Below, piece after piece: positions 1 to 11,100 of a DNA stretch of 58,510 nucleotides. Each line of letters begins with the position of its first letter. The first letter of the stretch is position 1. Under the pieces are notes generated by a model. The model saw only the letters and a program-made list of their open reading frames with translations, made no database searches and was not told the DNA's origin. Position numbers and translations under genes: made by a program. The DNA is taken from NCBI GenBank assembly GCA_049999805.1, contig JBNGIO010006249.1, forward strand, positions 137,079 through 195,588, in the 5' to 3' direction. The stretch is from Folioceros fuciformis. Lineage: Eukaryota > Anthocerotophyta > Anthocerotopsida > Anthocerotales.

Positions 1-70
1 TCAAGAAAAGCACAACCTAGCATAGAGAGGTGGGTCAAGAAAAGCACAACCTAGCATAGAGAGAGGTGGG
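1..70. repeat. Two-copy tandem repeat at left edge
   Basis: A 34-base unit starting TCAAGAAAAGCACAACC is followed at once by a 36-base copy differing by an extra GA in the GAGAG run; a third start (TCAAG) follows. The array may continue outside the window. The next ~600 bases (71-700) contain no gene I can support. Confidence 0.8.
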
Positions 71-699
71 TCAAGATGACCTCAACCATGCGAAAACGGA
101 ACATTATGCGTACAGCAAAGTAGTGTTAAGACAAGTGGGAGGTCATACATAATGACTTGAAAAAAAATCTTTGATCATGAACACCACCCAGGCTCCAACA
201 GGAGCTTGTACTAGGATTTTACTATTGTAGAAGGTCGTAGGTATTGGAACTCCCCTCGAAATAATCGAACAACAACAGGGACTTAGTAGTTTTTTTTAGT
301 TTTGATCAATAGAGTGACTGAATATACAGTCCGAGTGGCTTCTTTTATACCCAAAAGTCTCTTGGGCCCATGGTAGTTCACTCTCCGGCATGGTTTTGCT
401 CACTAATCACAGGTGCTTGGGTCTTGACAATCGGAGAGGGCCGAACTCGCAGTTCCTTGGACATTGGCAAGATTATTTTGTGAAGATTATTCAGTGTGAA
501 GCCTAGAGAAAACACTCGATAGGACGAAAAGCAGGAGGCGCAAAAGAGGTCACGAGAGGCATAGTGAGCAGTAGCAGGAAGGGGGACGGCCATCAAGGAG
601 AATGAGGTCTACAGCAAGCGTGTGATGGCAGCTCACTTGGAGACAACAATTTCCACCGCTCAGTGGCCCATCATGGTTCATTAGAAGATAAAAGCAGGC

Positions 700-1443
700 G
701 GGCTGGTGCAGGAGCTGGGGCTCAAGTTTATGGAGAAGAAAGTGTCATGACAGTCCTGTTTTGGCGTAGGAGTGTGCTTGTTTTCTAAGGAGTATAGAAC
801 TTGAAGGAACTTTAAGTCAGAGGCCCCAGAGTTGTTTCATGAGGCTTATGGGCGAGAGAAGGCAGAGCGAGGAGGAGCAGTAATTGATCTACAGAAGAAA
901 AAGACTTTAAAAACTACAATGGCAGCGCTCATGAGGCTTGGAGAAGCGAGGAGTAACAATGGCTAGGTGGTGCGACAGCTAAATTCAAGGCAGCTGGTGG
1001 GGCTGGCCAAGTGGGTCCTATGCTTCTTAGAGAGTAAGAAGTTAGATCACATGGCTGACCATTTTCTAGTGTTTCTCCATGAGGTAGTCAGTGGGGCGAG
1101 GGTGGATTGGACCCGGATCATCTTTGAGCGTGCTTGTGAGGAGAGAGCGAATTTGCTAACCACTTCACCCCATCCCTCCTTCATCTCGCTGTTTTTGATT
1201 CATCTTTTTACACACACTAACACTAAGTGTCTAATAGAGTTGGAAGTCGTGTCTTCCCTTCATAGTTGGAAACCGGTCAAAGAGGTCAAGGTAGAGGAAG
1301 GTGAACATAAGGACGTCTCGGGGAGAACTTCAGCAGCTGGGAACCCGAGTCCCCAAGGGATTTCGAGGAAGGAGTCACGGTGCCTAGGAAGAGGAAGGGC
1401 CGAAGAACACAACGAAAGGTGGCAAAGAGAGGGAAAAGCCTAG
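700..1443 (+). pseudogene. Possible decayed plant retroelement reading frame
   Basis: One reading frame is open from 967 to 1443 but opens directly after a TAG and has no ATG. The same frame continues upstream to about 700 with further stops. The part around 1000-1210 (including VDWTRIIFE) resembles, from memory, the 'putative plant transposon protein' domain found beside plant LTR retroelements. The tail is low-complexity and charged. No terminal repeats or integrase motif are seen. It could equally be a chance open frame in AT-rich DNA. Confidence 0.3.
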
Positions 1444-1619
1444 CAAGTGAGTGTAGGGTTGAAATTGAGCAGTGCTAAGAAAGATTGTTGATAGATTGAG
1501 TGGGGAAATTAGTGAGAATTTGTGATGTAGTGTAGTGCCGAGGTATGGTTGGCCCTAATCTGCACCTACTAGTGTGATCTGGTTGTAGAATAATGCGAGT
1601 GTGGCTTGGTGTGCATGAG

Positions 1620-2370
1620 AATTAGTTTGCACAATCTATAGCTCCTTCACAAGCTTTAGATATCTGAAAGCTTGCTCAATCACGATGTGAGTAGAAGAGT
1701 GTTTGTAGTTATAATTATCATCCACATCAGAGAGACCTAATCCAGGTATGGGCACAAGTAGTCGTGGCAAGAGAGGATATCAAACGTCTCCTAATATGTA
1801 TTCTCCCACCTCATATCCAATTATCGTTTCCTTAGGCCCATGTAACTAATTTCCTTCCACTGCAGCTCTATAAAACCCTAAATTCACCAAGATTCTAGTA
1901 TAATTGGCCGTACTGGGCCACCATGTTACCACATTAAGAAACCATTTATTTGGGCCAACAAAATGGCTTGCATAGCCATGGAGAGACCTTTGTGGCCATA
2001 CCAAGTGAATTTCTATTAGCCCATGGGTTGCTCAATACTGAAATGAGTGGTATCCATGATTCCGGAATTAACTCTCAATCGCTTCTTGTTGGATCACATT
2101 TGGCCAAGTAAGATGCTATCTACCAAATTTCAATAGAACACATATGAAATGACAACAATAGTTGAAGGCTGTGGTAGTTCCCACACTGAATTGTTCTCTA
2201 AGGCTCTTATAAGAATCCCATGATACCAATCGATGAAGAGCAATTACCACTTGCTTGTGGACTGGTAAAATTTGTCCAGTGATCTCGAAGAATCTTGGCA
2301 CAATAGTGTGCTCAAGGTCATTGTGGACAAGACCACAAACATATTGAAACATATTAGGCAAAAACTTAGT
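1620..2370 (-). pseudogene. Decayed PIF/Harbinger-type transposase
   Basis: Read on the minus strand, 2116-2361 encodes a segment with KQVVIALHRLVSWDSYKSL followed by a helix-turn-helix-like stretch (FSVGTTTAFNYCCHF). This matches the N-terminal region of PIF/Harbinger DDE transposases, where 'ALRRLASGDS...VAELFGVGKSTV' is typical. Downstream at 1900-1625 the frames give YILGDV(stop)YPLLPRLLVPIPG and then THIVIEQAFRYLK, corresponding to the family's 'LLGDxGYPL..WLLxPY' and 'R...E.AFGxLK' blocks. Several stops and frame changes make it non-functional. No terminal inverted repeats or TSD were identified. Confidence 0.6.
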
Positions 2371-2758
2371 GAAGGTTTTAAATGACTGTGATCATCGTAA
2401 ATAACATATTGTTCGTAGAGGTCCCAACAACTGGGTGCTTGTGGTTTAATGTACTAAGAGCTCTGTTGTAGACCTACCAAAAATTTTGGGGTCCATTCCG
2501 CTAGAGCAAGCATAGGAAGTAGAAGACCATTGATGGATTTCGTCATAAGCAAGATGTGCTCCACCCTAGTGTTCGCTTGGGCGTGGAGATCAAGAACCTC
2601 ATCCTGAGAATGAGAATCCAACCGGCTTTGACACAAAGCTAATCAGTGACAAGCTATGTGTGAGGGCACCTTGTAGTCCAACACTCATTGCCATAATGGC
2701 AATCACAACCTCCAAGTCACAATCACCTTGAGAAATTTGGCTACGATGGCAAAAGATG

Positions 2759-2868
2759 CGAATCAAAACGAAATAGCAATAGCACATAGGCACAAATATG
2801 AGTGCAAGAAGAAGCGAATCAAAACGAAATAGCAATAGCACATAGGCATGGATATGAGTGCAAGAAGA
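2759..2868. repeat. 55-bp direct tandem duplication
   Basis: The 55-base unit beginning GCGAATCAAAACGAAATAGC at 2759 is repeated at 2814 with three to four differences. It lies beside the Harbinger remnant. 2869-3200 contains no supportable gene. Confidence 0.85.
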
Positions 2869-3209
2869 AGATGAATATAAATACCCAGAGAATACGGATA
2901 CAAATTGTATGATACACCTCCTTCTACATACGTGCCACGATGGCGGTTATCTTGGGTCCATAAAATCCTTCTTGTTTTTAAACATAGACCTATTTATAAA
3001 TCGTATCCACATAACTAAATGATAAATTGCCTGATCCTCCAACTTCGTGTCATTTGTGCAAAACTGGTCGAGGGCCAAGTTCATAGATTTTGACTCTAAG
3101 CCCATTTCCGTACTATGAACAACCTTGGCGCAGGTCTTCATAAATTAGGAAAATGCCTTACACATGCCCGCATGGTGTTAATGGCAAGGGGATAAGGATG
3201 TGCCCTACT

Positions 3210-3625
3210 TTGTAGAGGGGTGTACTTGTAGATCTTCGCCCATTCCCTCCCCTCGGCTACCCAATCTCTGAAGTTGGGGACAACATGCTTACATACCAAG
3301 ACCTACCTGTGTGAGGTCTGTTTTGACTATGTCAGCAACAAAAACCTATTCTCCTTGGGTGAGGAAGAGGTCATCTCCCCTCTACTACCTAACCAATGGA
3401 GTTGAGGACAACATGCTCGCAAATAAAGACTTATGTTAGGTTCGTAGAGGGGTGTACTTATAGTGTCGTTCGTTTTCTCCCCTCATGTACCCAACCCATG
3501 AAGTTGAGGGCAACATGCTCATAGATTAAGACATGAGTGAGGTCTATTCTAACCACATTAGCAACAGAGAAACCTGTCCTCCTTGGATGAGGAAAAAGGT
3601 CATCTCTTCTCTACCACCCAACCAC
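3210..3625. repeat. Two diverged direct copies of a ~230-bp unit
   Basis: TAGAGGGGTGTACTTGTAG (about 3214) recurs as TAGAGGGGTGTACTTATAG (about 3446). Each is followed by a CCCTC...TACCCAA...GAAGTTG(A/G)GG and ACATGCT segment and by the text CC(T)ATTCTCCTTGG(A/G)TGAGGAA. A third, shorter echo follows near 3600-3640. There is no coding signal. Confidence 0.7.
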
Positions 3626-3692
3626 GGGAATGAGAACAACGTACTTGCAGGCGAAGATTTATATGAGGTTTATAATGACCATGTCAATAATA

Positions 3693-4126
3693 GATAGAAA
3701 CCCATTCTCCATGGATGAGGAAAAGGTTAGTTCAAAGGAAAACAACATTAAACAAAGTGGATGGGCGCTCCTTCAAAGGTAGAATGCCAACCTCCTTGGC
3801 CAACAAAAATATGGCATCACATGCGAAGTAGCTCAGAGTGATGGATTTTCCCCTAGCTAGGCAATTGCGAAGATGAGTACTAGAGTTATCGAGAAGTATC
3901 TCACAGCAATAGATAGAAACGCATTCTCCATGGATAAGGAAAATGTCAGTTCAAAGAGAAACAACATTAAGCAAAGTGCATGGGCCCTCCTTCCAAGGTA
4001 GAAAGCCCAGCCTCCTTGGCCAACAAAAATATGGCATCACACACGAAGTAGCTCAAAGTGATGGATTATCCCCTACCTAGGCAATTGGGAAGATGAGCAC
4101 TAGAGTTGTCGAGAAGTATCTCACAA
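3693..4126. repeat. 219-bp tandem duplication
   Basis: Unit 1 (3693-3911) and unit 2 (3912-4126) both start GATAGAAAC(C/G)CATTCTCCATGG and share the anchor TTGGCCAACAAAAATATGGC. Both end GAGAAGTATCTCACA. The copies differ by a few percent, so the duplication is fairly recent. 4127-5100 shows no gene apart from the presumed kinesin promoter and 5' leader in its last few hundred bases, where GC content rises sharply. Confidence 0.85.
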
Positions 4127-5163
4127 CTGCAAGAAGAGAGAGAGCGTAGGTAGAGGAGGAAGAACCAAAAGCTATTGCACGCTACGTCATGTCTCTAGTC
4201 ATTTGGACTCGTGTCAATGGGTGAGGTTTTTTACAAGTTACTTAAGGCTTGTGCTCGAGAACCCATTGCAGTAGGAGTGAGATTGGCCTCACTTTGTAAT
4301 GCACCGTGGCTTTCTACAAGAAGCTAAAACCCATTGCCCTCCCATTGGCATTGACTAGCACACTACATATATGTAGGATGATAGGCAAGGAAGTGCAAGA
4401 CAACCAACATCTTTGGGACTAGCCCAATCCTATTCAAACAAGCAAGTGCAAGATAGTTGCCTCATCCTGTGTAGTGGTAATATTGTGTCTTTGACTTTTA
4501 TATTTTGGGCAAGGGAAACAATGCTTAGTTAAGCAATTAGTGCAGGTAAATCTCGTTGTTATGGTTCCCAATGAGGGCACCAGAACTTGTTTGTGGCTTG
4601 CATGGTCTTGGGGTACATGGACTCGGTCCTTCCTCTTTTTTTTTTTTAAATTAAGGTTTCCATTGAGATAACGCTTAGAGCGCCAATCCGTAGGGACCTA
4701 CGACACGGATTGAGATCAACTAGACGGAGAGGGTAGAGAAGTTGCAGGCCGTTAGCATGAATATTGAAATAAATGAAAGAGGAAAGAAGCGGAAAAAGCC
4801 CCGCCTTCTTGTGCATTCAAACCCCCGAATGGCCAACGGCTCTTTGTGCTGTCGCTGTGGCAGCGCACGCCAGCCGAATTTGATGGCTGTCTCCCAGCGC
4901 CTTCAGGCTCTCGTTCACCCGCCTCCTTCTCTTGTCCTCCACTACGCTCCCTGCCTCTGGTAGTACACACTGTCGTCGGAGCTTCGGTCTAGGATTTTGT
5001 TCCTCCTATTCATTCTGTCTGCTGCAAATGCGCATCGGCATTGCGGAGCGCTCGACCCTCTGGATCATCCGCACGGTTTGGCCGCCTCCGCTGAAGCCCT
5101 GTTCTTAATCCTGTGCCTGCTCTGCGGCAAGAGGCGCGGGTAGGCCGGGTGAGACTCTCTGAG

Positions 5164-8100
5164 ATGCCGCCCCATCGCCCCCGCCCGGGGCGGCCCGCTG
5201 CCTCCCCGGCTGACACTCCACACAGGGAGAGGGAGCCGTTCTCCGCAGGTCCGTTCCGGCAAAAGAGCGCAGCAGCAGGCGCGGGCACTACTCCCACCAG
5301 GAAGGTCCGCCAGTACGGGGAGAATCAGCCTCCCGAGAATGTGAACCTGGTGAGGGGAAACATTCTGGAGCCGGCATCGCCTGCGCTCCTCAAGTCGGCT
5401 TCCAAGAAGGCACTGGGGAATGGGCATCCCGGCGGCAGCCCAGCCCTGCCTCCCAAGCCGCCGTCCGCCAGGCCGTCCCCTGGCCAGACTGGGGCGCACT
5501 CCGGGGCAGGCCCCTTGAACCTGGTGGAGTCGGGCCCTAGAAGAAAGCTCAGCTGGGACATGGAGGGTGCAGGGACCTCGGACGCCGGATCTAACCAGGT
5601 CGCGGCGGTTTTTGCTCGTTTGCCGCTGGTGGATGGCAGCGTGGCTGATACTGGAGTCAAGGTTTGCATCTTTTTCAGTGTGTTCTGCTGGCTCGGTTGT
5701 CTGTAGGTTTTGGCGGGATTTGAATCTGGCTTGGATGCTCAGGCTGTCTTGTTTTTGCAGGTAGTTGTGAGGGTGAGACCCCTGAACGCCCGGGAAGAAC
5801 AAGAGGAAGAAATTGACGCCTTCCAATTTTCCTCTCAAACTATCTCCTTAGCTAATCAAACTTTCACTTTTGATGCTGTTGCTGGACCCGAAGCCGACCA
5901 GGTAGGTTCAGATTGTTGTGCCCATGGTTTTCGCATGTTACGTACGCCTAGGGGTGTCACTCAGGCAGGGTTGGAACTTTTCTCGGGATGTGCAGTCAGC
6001 CCTTTTTCAAATGGTTGGCCTTCCAATGGTGGAGAACTGCATTGCCGGCTTCAATAGCTCCATTTTCGCATATGGACAGGTCGGTTTTATGCTTTCCTCA
6101 ACCTAAGTATTCTGATGGAGTGGCCTCTGTGAAACTAACAGTTAGGTTGGATCTTGTTGTCTTGACAGACCGGAAGTGGGAAGACTTATACAATGTGGGG
6201 ACCTACAGACGATCCCTCCAGCAACAACCCAACCCCAAACGAAAACAGGGGTATAGCGCCTCGGATTTTTGACCAGCTCTTCAGCAGGATGCAACAGGTG
6301 CACTGACAGGCTGTCCCCATCATTATCTTGGATATCTGCTGTTTTCAGCACTTAACTGTATACGACCCATGATGCAAAGTTTTCTTAAGAGTTCCGTTTG
6401 CGTCGATCAGGAGGAGCTGAAGAATGTGAACGATCAGTTGCGGTATCAATGTAGATGCTCGTTTCTTGAGGTACAATAAAGGCTTATTGCCATCTTCACA
6501 GATTAATCTTCGTCATCGAAAATCTGAGCACTCTGTTAACCTTTTGTTGTTTTCAACGATAGATTTACAACGAACAGATCACTGATCTGTTGGAGCCCTC
6601 GCAAAAGAATTTGCAGGTACGTGACACAGTTGTGCTGTTACGGTTCAGGTTTGAATGTCGGGCTTGAATGCGATTTCGGTGCTGAAGGTGTTTTTGCCGG
6701 GTTGCAGATCAGGGAGGTTAAGACTGGAGTATATGTAGAGAATTTGACCGAGGAGTACGTATCCTGCGTCGATGACATAACTCAGCTGCTTCTAAAGGTA
6801 GTCAATCACTGCTTTCTGTGATGGCTCACTCCTGGAATGTTGCGACCATGGTGCCCTGCTGATGCACGTAACATGTTTGCTTCTTCAGGGACTGGCAAAC
6901 AGACGAGTCGGATCTACGATGATGAACAGTGAAAGTTCAAGGTCTCATAGCGTCTTTACATGTGTGATTGAGGCTCGGTTCAAGGTACGTGTTTCATCGA
7001 TTTCAGCTTATAGCTTCTGCTTTCGTCTCACGTCCTGACTAGCCAGTGTCACGTCGGAATGCAGAGCGTGGCACAAGGCGTAAGCAGCATCAGGACTAGC
7101 AGGATGAATCTTGTAGACCTTGCTGGATCTGAACGTCAAAAGCAAACGGGTGCTGCAGGCGACCGTCTGAAGGAGGCGGGCAATATTAATCGCTCCTTAT
7201 CTCAACTTGGGTATGAATCAACTCGCCTTGTTCTCCCGACCCGCACTCAATCCCTGAGTAGCGTTCCGGACTGAAATCAGGCGTGTCTTCTGGCAGGAAC
7301 GTTATCAACATTCTTGCTGAAGTTGCTCAAAGTGGCAAGCAAAGGCACATCCCTTACCGAGACTCCCGTCTCACTTTTTTGCTACAGGAATCTCTGGGCG
7401 GAAACGCTAAACTAGCAATGGTTTGTGCCATATCCACAGCAAGCAGGTAGCTATGGTGTGCCCTCGACTGACCCGACTCTTTGTCTGCGAATTTTGGAGG
7501 TCCTCATCAATTGAAGTTGTTTCTCAGCTGCAGAAGTGAAACTTTGAGCACCCTCCGCTTTGCAAAAAGGGCAAAGGCAATACAGAACAAAGCCATCGTC
7601 AACGAGGAGACTGCGAACGATGTCAACCTCCTACGTGAACAGATCCGGCAACTCAAGGTGAGAAGTCGGTTGCACTTTGTAAGTTTGTATCATGAGTATG
7701 GTCGCTGATCCTGTTTATTGGTGGGCAGGAGGAGCTAATGAGGATGAAGTCGAACATGCCTCAAAGTTCCCCTACTGGGGGATACTCTAGTGGCTGGAAC
7801 GCACGCAGAAGCTACAACTTGTTGCGGTTAAGTCTAAGCCACCCAATGGCGTTTCCAAAGTCAGACCTTGGCAAATCAGATTCCGACGAAGAGATGGAGA
7901 TTGACGAGGATTGCCTCGACGGCGGGAAAGTCGATTCCAGTGTTCAGGCAACCGACGAAGAACTGTCTTCTGGGAAGAGCACGTGTTCCAGCAGCAGCGA
8001 AGGCATGATGTTGTCACCGGAAAAGACCTCTGATCGAGCTGGAATGACTCAAGAGCATAACCGCTCGATCACAGCAGATTCACTGGCCCAGGAACTTTCT

Positions 8101-11100
8101 CCAGGTCTGATTCTGACAGAGGGTGGTGTGTCTGGTCAGCTCTTCTCAGACGTCCCTACAGAAATTACAACTGTCACCAGGCTGGTTTCAGACGAACTGG
8201 CAAGTATCCCCAAGATTGTAACTACGACGAAGGTTGCATTAGGTCCTATGTCAGCGGAGGCTGGTTCAGAAGACGCTCAAGAACAGGATACTATCGAGGT
8301 GCAGGCCGTCGCCAGCGCCGATGTACACGAGTGTTCGACCGAGACGCAGGGTGCAAAGGAAGGCGTGAAGGGAGATTTGCAACTAGAGGCTGCTGTCGAA
8401 GTGCAGACTGTCACCAGGGCCGATCCACAGGTAAAGAACGGTGAAAAGGAAGCTTCTTCGAGTGTGGTTGTAGAGGACACTCTGTCAGGAGGGCTCCAAG
8501 AAGAGGTTGTTACCCAGGTGAACAGTATCACCTGTTCCAACCCCGACTTGTCACTTTCCTGCAAGAACACTACACAGAGCGCTCTTTCAGGTGTAATCCT
8601 TGAAGACAATGGTTCAGCAGATCTCCTAGAGGTGGCTGTTACTGAGGTGAATATCGTCACCAGGGCCGACTCAGAGGACTTGTCATGTCCTCCCGAGATG
8701 GAGCTTTTTCAGAAAACTCTTGCAGGTGTAATGTCTGAGGAGGACATTGTTACAGGAGGCGTCTCAGAAGAAGGTGCTTTCGAGAAAAGAACTGCACGCC
8801 GGCTCGACGAAGATGAGGTGGCACTCTCAATCGGGAAGGATCCTGTCAGTTGTGCAGTGGCTACGCAGGCGTCGTGTTGCGAAGACCAGGATCTGGGTTT
8901 GAATTCTGAAGGCCAGATTGTCTTATCAGACAAATCAGCGACCGAGACAGTGCACGCATGTGCCTTTTGCGGATCACGAACAGTGGGAGCCAAGACGGAC
9001 AAGACTGATAGCCGGGAGGAATTTTCAGAGTCTCTGTCTGAGAAGACGGTGCAGACGGCAATTGACATGATGTACGTCTTGGCTGGGGTGCCGGTTGGCG
9101 AAGATGTGCTTCTAGGGGCACTGGCTGAGGAGAGCCCGCAAAAAAGCGCTTGCAGCCAGGGTGTGCTATCAACGTTACCATTCGAAGAGAAATTGCTAGC
9201 ACCTGCTGTCAGCCAGGATCGGCCTTCAGGTTCTCTAGCAGAAGAGAAACCGCTATCTAGCTCTCTAAGCCTGGATCTGTCACCATTGAAGGATACAAAG
9301 CAAACACACTCTGACAGCTTTTCGCTGTCAACTTCCCCAGACGACGGGCCTGCACAAGATACAAGTCTGAACCTGAATATCTGTAGATTATCAGGCCACG
9401 AGCCATCGACATTGGAAGCAGATGAACAGGGCGTGCTCTTAAGCTTAGCACGCGAAGAGGCTATGCAAAGGATTCCTGTGGTGGACCATATGGTTGACAA
9501 TGGTGATCTGGAAGAACTGGTCTGCGATTATGGGAGGTTTTCAACGGATCCCTCTGATTTTGTGTTTCCTAAGGATCGCATGTCTGTGGGACCCGTCGAC
9601 TCCCGGACAGAGAAGACTCCATTGTTCATCCAAACGCTGCCGGATAGTTGCGATTGGGAAGGGATATCGGTGCCTGATCCAGCCAAAGCAAGTGGTGATG
9701 AAGCCGCAGCAAGTGGACTCAAGAATGATCTGGACCTTGAACACGTTGCTGGTACAGATGGAGACTCCAAAGTTTTGAACGACGATGACACTGGCCCCCT
9801 GGTAATGTCGTCCACTGAGGTTCGAGAAAGTTGCAGTGTGAGACACCAGACTTCACCAACAGGGGAGGGTGCTCGGATTATTGCTGACGAGGGTGTTGCG
9901 GACAGAATTACAGGATCGCATACTTTTTCTGAGGGGGCAAACTGCGAAGCTGTGGTTGACCGAAAGGCTGAGCCGAGCTCTCCACGTGGACGAGAGATCT
10001 CCCAACCTCACATTGTCAGAGGTGAAGAGGACAGCTCCAGATCGGTTGGAGGGCTGTCTCCGCCTGAACAGGAGATTTCGCTTGTCTTTGCTGTCACTGA
10101 TGTTCGGTGGGACTCTGTGTCTGAACAGAGAACTGCTGTTAATGACAGAGTTGCCGGGTCTCATTGTGCGTCCGAAGTGGAGGTTCCCGACGTTGTGGTC
10201 GAGCGATCTGAATTGCCAGCTGGACAGCAACCAGCTCTTGTTGGGGTCATTGCAGCATTCCACGACTTCTCGGACAGTATAGGCCAAGAGAAAGATTTAG
10301 CGGAGCTGGAGCGTTGTGACAGGAATGATTGTGCTGCATTGTTAGTCATTTCAAATGTTTGCACTTCGTCATCGGTTTCGGGAAATTTCACAGAGGTCGC
10401 AGGTTACAGCAGTGAGGAGGAAAGAACTTTGGCCCAGGGCGACAGATCACACCCCTTGGCCAATACATGTGAGGTAATTCTTGGAGGCGTTCGCTCGCCT
10501 GTCAAGTCAGAGAGCGGAACCCCGAACTCGGATGCAGTGCAACATGCCAGGGCCCCTGTCGCGGCAGGCATAAGCGCTAATGTTCGAGATTCGGACGAAT
10601 CTCTTTGCCAGGAGCCGCCTTCATTCTCTATTGAGGGTGTGGACGCTCTTGTAGAACTGGCTGAGAGTACTCACGTTGCTGAGAACAGATCTAATGCACC
10701 GGGCAGGGAAATAGAGTTCGCTGCTACCCAAATTGTGGCGTTTTCTACGCAGTTGGATCAAGCGAATGAGGTGCCACTGGATGACGATGTGTGCCAACTT
10801 GGCACAGAGGGAGACAATCTGGGTAGAAGAACTTCATACTCAACCAGATCTTTGTTTGTCGACGGTGAGGACGCACCTGCAGCGGAAAGCGTTGGGGAGT
10901 CAAATTCTGTGGAATCACAGGAACTTGGTTCGTGTGAGCATGTCCTATCAATCGCAACCGACAGTGATAGATGCACAGCATGGCTCGGGAATGAAAGTGT
11001 TGCCTCTGGGACAGATGCTGCTGGTGCCGTTCTCGTGCCTTCTTCAGTGGAGATGCCGCAGGTAGTTGAGTCCCAGTTGGACGAGGAATTCTCTTCGAAG

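Noticed and set aside
8709-9500. Long antisense open frame inside the kinesin giant exon
   Set aside because: Shadow of a long GC-balanced exon; no protein-like motifs, and the sense frame is clearly coding.
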